Of a DNA stretch of 64,000 nucleotides, positions 17,150 to 25,257 are shown in pieces. Both the position numbers and the translations under genes were made by a program. The notes under the pieces were generated by a model that had not been told where the DNA came from, did not search any database, and worked only from the letters and a program-made list of their open reading frames with translations. Where the stretch lies: positions 3,529,001-3,593,000 of the forward strand of contig NZ_CP070502.1 of NCBI RefSeq assembly GCF_018309085.1, read 5' to 3'. Position 1 is the stretch's first letter, and each line of letters opens with the position of its first letter. Source of the stretch: Sporosarcina sp. Marseille-Q4063. GTDB taxonomy: Bacteria > Bacillota > Bacilli > Bacillales_A > Planococcaceae.

Positions 17150-17178
17150 AAGAATACTGCTGAAAGGAGAATGAACCC

Positions 17179-17883
17179 ATGGAGAAACACCGTATATTCA
17201 TCGTTGAAGACGACCGTAAAATTGCCCAGCTACTCGCAGAAACACTGCGCAAGTATCAATATGACGTAGCTATTATCGACGACTTTGACCGCGTAACGGA
17301 AGAATGCCTCGCATTTGATCCGCATCTAATCCTTCTCGACATAAATTTACCTTCATACGACGGTTATTATTGGTGCCGTCAATTACGCACGCACACCACA
17401 TGCCCAATCATATTTATATCCGCACGTTCAGGCGACATGGACCAAGTCTTCGCCCTAGAAAACGGCGGTGACGACTTTATCACAAAGCCATTTCACTATG
17501 AAATTGTCCTCGCAAAAATCAGAAGTCACTTGCGCAGATCGTTTGGCGAATACGCGTCGGGGCAATCCGAACGAACCATCAAGCTCGGCGCACTCAATTT
17601 ATATATCGAACGAATGGAGCTTCATGTCGGCGATGAAATTGTTCCACTGCAAAAAAAAGAATGCGTCATATTAGAACTATTGCTAGAAGCCTCCCCGAAA
17701 GTGATTTCACGCGAAATCCTGCTCGAGGAACTATGGGACGATCAATCATTCGTCGATGAAAATACGCTCAACGTCAATATGACAAGAGTTCGGAAAAAAC
17801 TCGCGGATTACAACGTCCAGTCGACCATAGAAACTGTGCGGGGAGCTGGGTACCGCTTCATTCCAGCGCAGGAAGAGCTATGA
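17179..17883 (+). CDS. BceR-type response regulator
   Basis: An OmpR-family regulator, first gene of a peptide-antibiotic resistance operon. The 234-residue protein has a receiver domain with acidic residues Glu10-Asp11-Asp12, phospho-acceptor Asp54 (LLDINLPSYDGYYWC), the Ser/Thr and Lys switch positions (FISARSGDMD; FITKPF), and a winged-helix DNA-binding domain from about 135 (LLEELWDDQSFVDENTL; VRGAGYRF). AAAGGAGA precedes the ATG. Its stop overlaps the kinase start (ATGA). It belongs with the next three genes; the inducing peptide cannot be read from sequence. Confidence 0.9.
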   Translation: MEKHRIFIVEDDRKIAQLLAETLRKYQYDVAIIDDFDRVTEECLAFDPHLILLDINLPSYDGYYWCRQLRTHTTCPIIFISARSGDMDQVFALENGGDDFITKPFHYEIVLAKIRSHLRRSFGEYASGQSERTIKLGALNLYIERMELHVGDEIVPLQKKECVILELLLEASPKVISREILLEELWDDQSFVDENTLNVNMTRVRKKLADYNVQSTIETVRGAGYRFIPAQEEL

Positions 17884-18929
17884 CAGCAATCCGCCTTTTT
17901 TTGAAAGACCATTTATCGTTTATCATTTTTCAAGTTGCACTCATATTATTTCTTCTTTTATTATTTTGGTTAGACGGCTTTAGAAATTATGACACAGCAA
18001 TCTATTCGATAATTATTAGTCTATTACTGACATTCGGTTATCTAAGTGGAAAATATGTCATTCGGCGATTCTTTTATAAAGCAATCGTCTTGACGCCGGA
18101 AAAGATGGAAGATGCGTTACTTCGCCACACACAAGGTCCGGAGCATATTCGAACCGCGGCTTATACACGGGCTTTATATAAGATTTATCAAGATGAAGTG
18201 CAATCGCTATATTCAGCTCAAAGTCGGCAAACTGAATTTATGAACCATTGGGTGCATCAAATGAAAACACCGATATCCGTTATTAATCTTTTATTGGAAG
18301 AAGAGGAAATCGACCGTGATAGCATAAAGGAAGAAATTGAACGCTTACATTTCGGTCTTGATACTGTGCTCGTCAATGCTAGACTGGAAACATTTGAACG
18401 AGACATGACGATTGAACGCGTGAACTTAAAACAACTCGTTCAAGAAGTGGTCACTGAACATAAAAGATTATTGATTACGAACGGGGTTTTTCCCTTGGTT
18501 TCTATCGATGAAAACTTTGTGGTGATTACGGATCGTAAATGGATTAAAATTGTCGTCGGGCAATTTATAACAAATGCTGTGAAATATACATTTGAAAAAA
18601 ACAAGAAATTATTTTTGACAGCAGAAAATATGGGAGAAAAGATTTCTCTTTTGATTCGCGATGAAGGTGTCGGAATTCCTGCATCGGACTTAAATCGTGT
18701 CACACAGGCATTTTTCACAGGAGAGAATGGGAGACTGACAGGCGAATCGACCGGAATGGGATTGTATATCGCGTCAGAGGTTTGCCATAAACTTGGACAC
18801 CCGATGAAAATCGAATCTGAATTGGGCGCGGGGACAACCGTATCCTTAATATTTGAGAACGTTGAAGTGAAGGAGGAATCGCGCAGTGAAACCAATCGTG
18901 ACATTGAAGGAAGTAACGAAGATTTATGA
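17880..18929 (+). CDS. BceS-type intramembrane-sensing histidine kinase
   Basis: A 349-residue kinase with two closely spaced membrane helices (about 13-31 and 38-58) and almost no extracellular loop, the hallmark of Bce-type kinases that sense through their partner permease. The H-box HWVHQMKTPISVI places the phospho-accepting histidine at 126. The HATPase domain has NAVKYTFEKN (N-box), IRDEGVGIP (G1) and GMGLYIASEV (G2). The start overlaps the regulator's stop by 4 bp, and the 3' end overlaps the ATPase gene by 44 bp. Confidence 0.9.
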   Translation: MTAIRLFLKDHLSFIIFQVALILFLLLLFWLDGFRNYDTAIYSIIISLLLTFGYLSGKYVIRRFFYKAIVLTPEKMEDALLRHTQGPEHIRTAAYTRALYKIYQDEVQSLYSAQSRQTEFMNHWVHQMKTPISVINLLLEEEEIDRDSIKEEIERLHFGLDTVLVNARLETFERDMTIERVNLKQLVQEVVTEHKRLLITNGVFPLVSIDENFVVITDRKWIKIVVGQFITNAVKYTFEKNKKLFLTAENMGEKISLLIRDEGVGIPASDLNRVTQAFFTGENGRLTGESTGMGLYIASEVCHKLGHPMKIESELGAGTTVSLIFENVEVKEESRSETNRDIEGSNEDL

Positions 18930-19662
18930 AGGGAAAGTGATGCACCGAGCATTAAATCAACTGAGTTTTGAAGCGTTAGAAGGGGAATTTGTCGCCGTCA
19001 TGGGACCGTCCGGAAGTGGAAAGACAACACTGCTGAACTTGATTTCTTCAATTGATTTGCCGACATATGGCCGTGTTTTAATCGATAATATTGAACCTGA
19101 AAAGTTATCGGAAAACAATTTGGCGCTTTTTCGAAGAAGCAATCTTGGCTTTGTATTCCAAGAAATTAACCTGTTAAATATGTTGACGGTCGAGGAAAAT
19201 ATTGTTTTGCCATTAACCTTGGATGGATTTTCAGTTGAAGAAATGGAAAAACGCGTATCGTTGTTATCAAATCGGCTGGGATTGACCGAAATTCTTGATA
19301 AAAGGCCCGATGAACTCTCAGGCGGTCAAGCACAACGAACAGCGATCGGACGAGCCCTTGTACATAAACCGAAGATTATTTTGGCGGATGAACCAACTGG
19401 AAATCTCGATTCGGCTTCTGCGAAAGAAGTTCTTGAATTATTAAGCGAGGTAAATCAAATAGAAGGAACAACAATCATTATGGTGACTCATGATCCAATC
19501 GCGGCTAGTTATTGTGATCGAGTGGTATTCATCAAAGATGGCGAATTCTTCAATGAAATCTATAAAGATGAGCGCAGACAAACTTTTTTTCAACGGATTT
19601 TAAACGTGCTATCGCTTTTGGGAGGGCACTCGAATGACCTTTCGTCAGTTCGCTTACCGTAA
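18886..19662 (+). CDS. BceA-type ABC transporter ATPase
   Basis: A 258-residue nucleotide-binding subunit of the MacB/BceA class. Walker A is GPSGSGKTT (40-48), the Q-loop follows in FVFQEINLLN, the signature is LSGGQAQRTAIGRAL, Walker B is IILADEPTGNLDS, and the H-loop is MVTHDP. The GTG start is preceded by AAGGAGG inside the 3' end of the kinase gene. It powers the permease, whose start it overlaps by 29 bp. Such modules free membrane targets from bacitracin-like or lantibiotic peptides and also signal to the kinase. Confidence 0.92.
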   Translation: MKPIVTLKEVTKIYEGKVMHRALNQLSFEALEGEFVAVMGPSGSGKTTLLNLISSIDLPTYGRVLIDNIEPEKLSENNLALFRRSNLGFVFQEINLLNMLTVEENIVLPLTLDGFSVEEMEKRVSLLSNRLGLTEILDKRPDELSGGQAQRTAIGRALVHKPKIILADEPTGNLDSASAKEVLELLSEVNQIEGTTIIMVTHDPIAASYCDRVVFIKDGEFFNEIYKDERRQTFFQRILNVLSLLGGHSNDLSSVRLP

Positions 19663-21568
19663 TGTAGTTCGAAATCGTCGTATTTATGCCGCTTTTTTTA
19701 TGGCAAGTGTTTTTTCAGTAATGGTGTTTTTTCTATATTCGATGTTGTTATTTCATCCGACGATTGAAGATCGTTTTATCCAGGAAATCGCGATTATGGG
19801 GATGGGCATTGCAGAAATTGTATTGTTTGTCTTTACGGCATTCTTTTTATTTTATTCCATGCGCGCTTTTCTGCAAGCGCGCTCCAAAGAGTTTGGAATC
19901 CTTCTTCATCTTGGGATGGAAAAACGGCAAATCAATCGACTGATTTTTATTGAAACGCTATTAATCGGCATTACGTCGATTGGAATCGGTATTATTTTAG
20001 GATTCACTTTTTCAAAGTTCTTTTTCATGATTGTGAAAGAAATCGTATTATTGCCTGCGTTGCCGCTCTATTTATCCTGGAAACCATTTGTGCTTACGAT
20101 TGGCGCTTTTTTAAGTTTATTTATTCTTATCTCATTTATCGCACCGGTATTTATCAAATCGGGAAAAATTGCAGATCTTATCCGCGGTGACGGAAACGAA
20201 AAAGAACTCCATGCCTATTCTAAGGTTAAAGGTTATATCGGTATTATTTTTCTAGTCGTATCTTATGTAATGGCTGCATCGACCTCGAACTCGATTGTTC
20301 TTGTGCTTCTTTATTTCTTGCCGCCACTTGCCACGATTGGCACATTTTACTTTTTCACGGATTCGGTTCCGATGTTTTTACATAAGCTAAGAAGTTCTCG
20401 AAGATTTTATTGGCGAAATTTCCGTTTACTGTCGATTTCAGAGGGAATCGTACGGTTGCGCGAAAACGCACGCATGTTTTTCATAGTGACGATTGTTTCA
20501 ACCGTCGCATTTATGTCAGTCGGAACGTTGGCATCGCTAGCTTCTTTCGCTTCTCAATACCGTGCAATGAATCCGCTTGGTCTAGTTTATATAAGTTATG
20601 AAGGAAACGAGCTTGAAGAAGAACATACGAGTATGCTAAACAGAGAACTCGATGAACGGACGATTCAATTTGCCCGTAAAAAAATACCTGTATTGGAGCA
20701 GCGTTCATCTTATACGGGAAGTTCAGTCGATATAATTAGTGTCTCGCATATAAATGACCTAGCGAATACGTTTGATCATTTGTCAATCCAACTTAATAAG
20801 GGACAGGCACTATTTTTACCACCATCTCCGTCTTCATATGATAGCTTAAATAGTCGAACTGTAGAAACTACGCTTCAGGATAGTGATATCGCAATTAAGA
20901 TTGACGGCGCATACCCGTATCAATTATTTCCATCGTATTCGATTTCTACTAATGCTATTATTTTGAATGACGAAGACTTTTCAACTGTTTATGCGAAAGG
21001 AACAATTTATGAAGCACCGTCGTTTACGTACTATGCATATTACATTCCTGATTGGCAAAAAACAAAAGACATTGGCCTTTCTATAAATGACACGATAAAT
21101 GATACCTTCATTACTGGAGCGGCTAGTTCACTGCAGTATTCTTTCGATAACCCGGGACTTAATTATTCGATAATCCGTACAACATTTTCACTTCTTCTAT
21201 TCATCGGGCTATTATTAGCAGCTGTATTTCTACTGGCAGCAGGAAGTTTCATCTATTTCCGATTGTATACGCGGCTTGAACAAGACAAAAAACAATTTGA
21301 TGTGTTAAAGCGATTAGGCTTAACGGATAGGGAATTCAAAAAGATCGTCAACCGGCAACTAATCCCGCAATTTTTCTTTCCATGGGGAGTGGCTATGCTG
21401 CATAGTTCATTCGCATTTTTATCCCTACAAGTAGTCTGGGATGCACTTGCAGAAATTTCAATCGTGAAGGAATTAGTTTTGGTATTAATCGGTTTTACTA
21501 TTTTGCAAATCGGTTATTTCTATTTAATTCGTTGGCGTTATCTTGCTCATATTAAAGCACCGGGATAA
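19634..21568 (+). CDS. BceB-type ABC transporter permease
   Basis: A 644-residue FtsX-like permease with the Bce layout: ten predicted membrane segments and one large extracellular domain (about residues 305-505) between segments 7 and 8, the region that decides peptide specificity. Segments near 20-40, 57-77, 110-135, 155-175, 200-220, 225-245 and 283-303 precede the domain, and three follow (about 520-545, 575-600, 615-635). GGGAGG precedes the ATG. No bacteriocin or immunity gene lies nearby, so defence against foreign or wall-targeting peptides is the likely role. Confidence 0.9.
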   Translation: MTFRQFAYRNVVRNRRIYAAFFMASVFSVMVFFLYSMLLFHPTIEDRFIQEIAIMGMGIAEIVLFVFTAFFLFYSMRAFLQARSKEFGILLHLGMEKRQINRLIFIETLLIGITSIGIGIILGFTFSKFFFMIVKEIVLLPALPLYLSWKPFVLTIGAFLSLFILISFIAPVFIKSGKIADLIRGDGNEKELHAYSKVKGYIGIIFLVVSYVMAASTSNSIVLVLLYFLPPLATIGTFYFFTDSVPMFLHKLRSSRRFYWRNFRLLSISEGIVRLRENARMFFIVTIVSTVAFMSVGTLASLASFASQYRAMNPLGLVYISYEGNELEEEHTSMLNRELDERTIQFARKKIPVLEQRSSYTGSSVDIISVSHINDLANTFDHLSIQLNKGQALFLPPSPSSYDSLNSRTVETTLQDSDIAIKIDGAYPYQLFPSYSISTNAIILNDEDFSTVYAKGTIYEAPSFTYYAYYIPDWQKTKDIGLSINDTINDTFITGAASSLQYSFDNPGLNYSIIRTTFSLLLFIGLLLAAVFLLAAGSFIYFRLYTRLEQDKKQFDVLKRLGLTDREFKKIVNRQLIPQFFFPWGVAMLHSSFAFLSLQVVWDALAEISIVKELVLVLIGFTILQIGYFYLIRWRYLAHIKAPG

Positions 21569-21590
21569 GTTCTCGGTGCCTTTATTTCTA
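21556..21590 (+). terminator. Possible terminator of the Bce-type operon
   Basis: GCACCG (21557-21562) pairs with CGGTGC (21574-21579), with the stop codon in the loop, followed by an imperfect T-tract. Confidence 0.5.
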
Positions 21591-21598
21591 ATACAGGA

Positions 21599-21627
21599 TT
21601 GTATTATTTTAACTATTCTTATATAAT
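21599..21627 (+). promoter_or_regulatory. Sigma-A type promoter of lcfB
   Basis: TTGTAT (21599-21604), 17-bp spacer, TATAAT (21622-21627). Confidence 0.72.
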
Positions 21628-21644
21628 GATAATTGTATAGTTTC

Positions 21645-21662
21645 TGAATGAATGCTCATTCG
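21645..21662. promoter_or_regulatory. FadR-like operator
   Basis: TGAATGA-ATGC-TCATTCG is a near-perfect palindrome matching the B. subtilis FadR consensus (TGAATGA-N4-TCATTCA). It sits about 10-28 bp after the expected transcription start of lcfB, so bound FadR would block RNA polymerase until long-chain acyl-CoA releases it. Confidence 0.78.
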
Positions 21663-21685
21663 GGCGGAAAAGGGGATGCGAGAAA

Positions 21686-23239
21686 ATGAATCTAGTTTCA
21701 CGAGTTCACGAAACAGCGACGACACAACCGGAAAAGATTGCTTATCATTTCATGGGGCAAGATACGTCTTATGCGGAATTTGATGTGTCAGTTTCAAAAT
21801 TTGCTTCAGCACTTCAAGACTTGGGAATTGAAAAAGGGGATCATGTAGCATTTTTACTTGGAAACACACCACATTTCCTAATTTCGCTTTATGCGACAAT
21901 GCGAATTGGGGCAACGGCAATTCCGGTGAATCCGATTTATACGCCGGATGAAATTTCTTATATCATCCAAAATAGCGATGCGAAAGCAGTGATTGCGCTA
22001 GACCAGCTATTGCCGCTTGTCGAACAAGCAGCCGAGGCATTTCCAACAGTAGAGCATTATATTATTTGCGAGACAGACCCATCGACACCGGAAAAAATTG
22101 CCGCATTGCCGGTTAACGTAAAAAGTAAAGTGCGTTCTTTCACACAACTCATCGGGATAGGAAAAACTGATGTAGACCCAGTTCATGTTGATGAAAATGA
22201 AACCGCTATCATTTTATATACGTCTGGAACGACAGGAAGACCGAAGGGGGCCATGTTGACGCATAAAAATATTTATTCAAATGCGCGTGATGTGGCGGAC
22301 TATCTCGGATTTTCCGAAAATGACCGCGTTATCGCGACATTACCTGTGTTCCATGTTTTTGCGCTCACTGTCGTTGTCAATGCACCGCTCTTAAGAGGCG
22401 CAACGATATTACTGATCCCGCGATTTAGCCCAGGGGATGTATTCAAAATTGCAAGGGAAAAAGAAGCCACGGTATTTGCCGGGGTTCCAACGATGTACAA
22501 TTTCTTGTATCAATTTCCCGAAGGCAAAAAAGAAGACTTCGAATCCATTCGGCTGTCTATTTCAGGCGGGTCTTCATTGCCGGTTGCACTCCTTCATAAC
22601 TTTGAAGAAAAATTTGATGTAAGAGTTTCGGAAGGGTACGGCTTGTCTGAATCATCACCGGTCACATGTTTCAATCCATCGGACCGTGAACGAATACCTG
22701 GATCGATTGGAACGAATATTACCAATGTCGTTAATAAAGTCGTCGACGAGCTTGGCAATGAAGTGCCGGACGGAGAAGTCGGCGAACTAATCGTACGCGG
22801 ACCGAACGTCATGAAAGGCTACTACAAAATGCCGGAAGAAACAGCGGCGGCACTACGTGATGGCTGGCTTTATACGGGCGATTTGGCACGGCGCGACGAA
22901 GATGGTTATTTCTATATCGTCGACCGCAAAAAAGACTTGGTTATTGTCGGGGGCTATAACGTTTATCCTCGCGAAGTTGAAGAAGTATTATTTGAACATA
23001 GAGATGTAGTCGAAGCCGCGGTCATAGGGGTCCCGGATCCCGATTTCGGCGAAGAAGTCCACGCATTTGTCGTTTTGAAGGACGGCGTGAAAGAAGACGT
23101 GGAGTCACTTAAAAGCTATTGCAGAAAGAGACTGGCAAAATACAAAGTGCCAAAGCATATCGAGCTTTTGGAAGAATTACCGAAAAACACAACCGGAAAA
23201 ATATTAAGACGTACCTTGAAAAATCACGTCACAATCTAA
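21686..23239 (+). CDS. lcfB: Long-chain acyl-CoA synthetase LcfB
   Basis: Activates long-chain fatty acids to acyl-CoA for beta-oxidation. The 517-residue protein is a complete ANL-family enzyme: [13 protein letters not shown] (P-loop-like A3 motif), [10 protein letters not shown] (A5), [14 protein letters not shown] (A7), [20 protein letters not shown] (A8 hinge) and the catalytic C-terminal Lys in [15 protein letters not shown] about 10 bp before the ATG is the ribosome site. The FadR-like operator and the position after lplJ (with the Bce module between) support lcfB (yhfL) rather than lcfA. A strong terminator follows. Confidence 0.9.
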   Translation: MNLVSRVHETATTQPEKIAYHFMGQDTSYAEFDVSVSKFASALQDLGIEKGDHVAFLLGNTPHFLISLYATMRIGATAIPVNPIYTPDEISYIIQNSDAKAVIALDQLLPLVEQAAEAFPTVEHYIICETDPSTPEKIAALPVNVKSKVRSFTQLIGIGKTDVDPVHVDENETAIILYTSGTTGRPKGAMLTHKNIYSNARDVADYLGFSENDRVIATLPVFHVFALTVVVNAPLLRGATILLIPRFSPGDVFKIAREKEATVFAGVPTMYNFLYQFPEGKKEDFESIRLSISGGSSLPVALLHNFEEKFDVRVSEGYGLSESSPVTCFNPSDRERIPGSIGTNITNVVNKVVDELGNEVPDGEVGELIVRGPNVMKGYYKMPEETAAALRDGWLYTGDLARRDEDGYFYIVDRKKDLVIVGGYNVYPREVEEVLFEHRDVVEAAVIGVPDPDFGEEVHAFVVLKDGVKEDVESLKSYCRKRLAKYKVPKHIELLEELPKNTTGKILRRTLKNHVTI

Positions 23240-23244
23240 TTAGT

Positions 23245-23275
23245 AAACCCCTTTCCATATCGGAAAGGGGTTTTT
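23245..23275 (+). terminator. Terminator of lcfB
   Basis: AAACCCCTTTCC (23245-23256) / GGAAAGGGGTTT (23262-23273) with following T residues. The A-run on the left could also help end the minus-strand cotG-like gene. Confidence 0.9.
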
Positions 23276-23288
23276 GTTTGCAAACATT

Positions 23289-23846
23289 TTAAAACAAAAA
23301 TTTGTTCCAATTCATTGATTTCCGGCCAGTTCGCTTTTGATTATAAGAGGTTTGTCTTCTTCTACCTGTTAGTCTTTGGTTATTGAAATTGCGTCGATTT
23401 CTACTTGTGTGCTTTGGGTTACGCGAAGTGCGACGGATTCTACTTGTGCGCCGAATGTTACGTGAAGTACGTTTTTTTCGACTCGTACGTTGCTGGTTTT
23501 CACTAATTTCCGGACACCATGGACGACTGATTCCTGAACGCCTTACTTTACTTGTACTCCATACATTTCTTGAAGTCTGTCGCACTTTGTTCGTGGTCCA
23601 TAGATTTTTTGAAGTTCCTTGAACTCTGCTTGTGCGCTTAATATTTCTTGAAGTTCCTCGAACTCTACTTGTGCGACGAATATTTTTTGAAGTCCCTCGC
23701 ACCCTGCTTGTACCCTGTATATTTCTTGAAGTGCGTTTAACTCTCCGTTCGTTACTGAATGGATCTTGGTGCATAAAATCTCCTAATCCAGATCTATTAA
23801 CACTTTCAACCGCTTTTCTAATATGATCTATAGAAAAACCTGACAT
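23289..23846 (-). CDS. CotG-like spore coat protein with 13-residue Arg/Ser/Thr repeats
   Basis: From the ATG at 23846 (GGAGGT ends 6 bp before it) the protein is 185 residues. Residues 1-35 (MSGFSIDHIRKAVESV... DFMHQDPF) resemble the conserved N-terminus of B. subtilis CotG, with the same spacing of the AV-S helix and the D-[FY]-x-x-Q-[DE]-P motif. Residues 36-100 are five unbroken 13-residue units of the form VxGTSxNIxxTSR, followed by a 19-residue interruption and about four looser units to 175. The protein is extremely basic and rich in Ser/Thr, like CotG, which is phosphorylated by CotH in B. subtilis. cotH lies divergently 198 bp away, as expected for this pair. Sequence identity to CotG is low outside the N-terminus, so the call rests on layout, composition and locus. 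Confidence 0.75.
   Translation of the reverse strand: MSGFSIDHIRKAVESVNRSGLGDFMHQDPFSNERRVKRTSRNIQGTSRVRGTSKNIRRTSRVRGTSRNIKRTSRVQGTSKNLWTTNKVRQTSRNVWSTSKVRRSGISRPWCPEISENQQRTSRKKRTSRNIRRTSRIRRTSRNPKHTSRNRRNFNNQRLTGRRRQTSYNQKRTGRKSMNWNKFLF
23322..23741 (-). repeat. 39-bp tandem coding repeats of the cotG-like gene
   Basis: The region encodes residues 36-175. Units of 39 bp (13 codons) encode VxGTSxNIxxTSR-type blocks: five regular units, then an interruption (residues 101-119), then degenerate ones. Length variation between strains would be expected. Confidence 0.75.
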
Positions 23847-24044
23847 ATCCATACCTCCATACTTTTTTGAATTAGGACAATAAGTGGACGAAAATTCCAC
23901 CCCCGTCCTATTAAGGTACGTAACTATTCGCTCGGTGTCGGAGACAAATGCATACTTTTATTAAATAAATAATAACTATCATGTAGAGACAAGAAATGTT
24001 TTTAGGCAATAGCTATACAATAAAACAAAGGGAGTGGGAATAGC

Positions 24045-25124
24045 GTGGTGATACCCGAATATAAACTTTTCATTCATCCGATAGATGTTAATGAACTTAG
24101 AAAAGATATTTGGCGTGATGATCCGGTTTCAGCAAAATTAACGATTAACCAAAAAAAGTTGGATGTCGATATCGCTTATCGTGGTTCTCATATTCGGGAT
24201 TTCAAGAAAAAATCTTATCACCTTTCTTTCTACAAACCGATAACATTTAGAAAGGCAAAAGAAATTCATCTTAACGCGGAATATAAAGATCCATCATTAC
24301 TAAGAAATAAATTGTCATTTGATTTTTTTAATGATATTGGCTGTTTATCGCCTAAATCACAGTTTGTATTTTTAAAACTTAACGGTAAAAATGAAGGGAT
24401 TTATTTAGAAATAGAGTCAGTAGATGAATATTTCCTATCGAATCGGCAATTGCCAAAAGGGTCGATATTTTATGCGGTTGACGGGGATGCTAATTTTTCA
24501 TTGATGAGCGACCTCGATAAAGACGTCAAGAAATCCCTTGAATTTGGTTATGAATTCAAATTTGGGACAGAAGAAGATGAGTACCATTTACAAGAAATGA
24601 TATTGAATATTAATACGTTTTCTCTTAATGAATTTGAAAATGAAATCGTTAACTATGTAAATGTTGATAAATACTTTCGTTGGCTCGCTGGCGTTATTTT
24701 CACGCAAAACTTTGATGGATTTGTTCATAACTATGCATTGTATCGAAACGCGACAACAGGGTTAGTCGAAGTCATCCCGTGGGATTACGACGCGACATGG
24801 GGAAGAGACGTGAATGGAAAAGTTATGCGAGAAGATTATTTGCGCATTCAAGGCTTTAATACGCTGACTGCTAGGTTGTTGAATGTAACAAGATTTCGCC
24901 TTCAATACAAAAAAATGTTGGAAGATATTTTAACTAGCAAATTCAATGTGGATTATATGAAACCTAAAATACAAGATTTATATGATTTAATCAGACCCTA
25001 TATTCTAAAAGATCCATATGAGATGGACAATGTCCACGAATTCGATCAAGAACCAGATTATATATGCAATTATATTAAAGCGCGTGGAGAATATATAAGA
25101 AAGCAGTTATATACACTTGATTAA
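24045..25124 (+). CDS. cotH: Spore coat protein kinase CotH
   Basis: CotH is an atypical protein kinase of the spore coat that phosphorylates CotB and CotG in B. subtilis and directs outer-coat assembly. The 359-residue protein is close to the usual length (362) and carries the family landmarks: [20 protein letters not shown] (about 46-65, with ATP-site basic residues), [49 protein letters not shown] and the metal-binding [17 protein letters not shown] at 24045 follows GGGAG by about 10 bp. Possible sporulation -10 sequences upstream (TATACAAT, 24013-24020, near the sigma-E form CATACAAT) lack a clear -35. Its partner is the divergent cotG-like gene. Confidence 0.93.
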   Translation: MVIPEYKLFIHPIDVNELRKDIWRDDPVSAKLTINQKKLDVDIAYRGSHIRDFKKKSYHLSFYKPITFRKAKEIHLNAEYKDPSLLRNKLSFDFFNDIGCLSPKSQFVFLKLNGKNEGIYLEIESVDEYFLSNRQLPKGSIFYAVDGDANFSLMSDLDKDVKKSLEFGYEFKFGTEEDEYHLQEMILNINTFSLNEFENEIVNYVNVDKYFRWLAGVIFTQNFDGFVHNYALYRNATTGLVEVIPWDYDATWGRDVNGKVMREDYLRIQGFNTLTARLLNVTRFRLQYKKMLEDILTSKFNVDYMKPKIQDLYDLIRPYILKDPYEMDNVHEFDQEPDYICNYIKARGEYIRKQLYTLD

Positions 25125-25257
25125 CTGGGCAATACACTGATAAGTTGGTAGAATAGACTGATATATACTACTTAACTGTTTTTTATTCAAGAAATAAAGG
25201 GAAATTGTTCCGAGTGTCGAAATAAGTAGGTATCGAAAGAATTAGGGGGAATCAGTG

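Noticed and set aside
23322..23741. CRISPR-like array because of regular repeats
   Set aside because: The 39-bp units are in-frame coding repeats without unique spacers, and no cas genes are in the window.
23847..24044. Sigma-K promoters for the cotG-like gene and cotH
   Set aside because: Near matches (CATACTTTTA, TATACAAT) lack correctly spaced -35 elements, so I did not list them as promoters.
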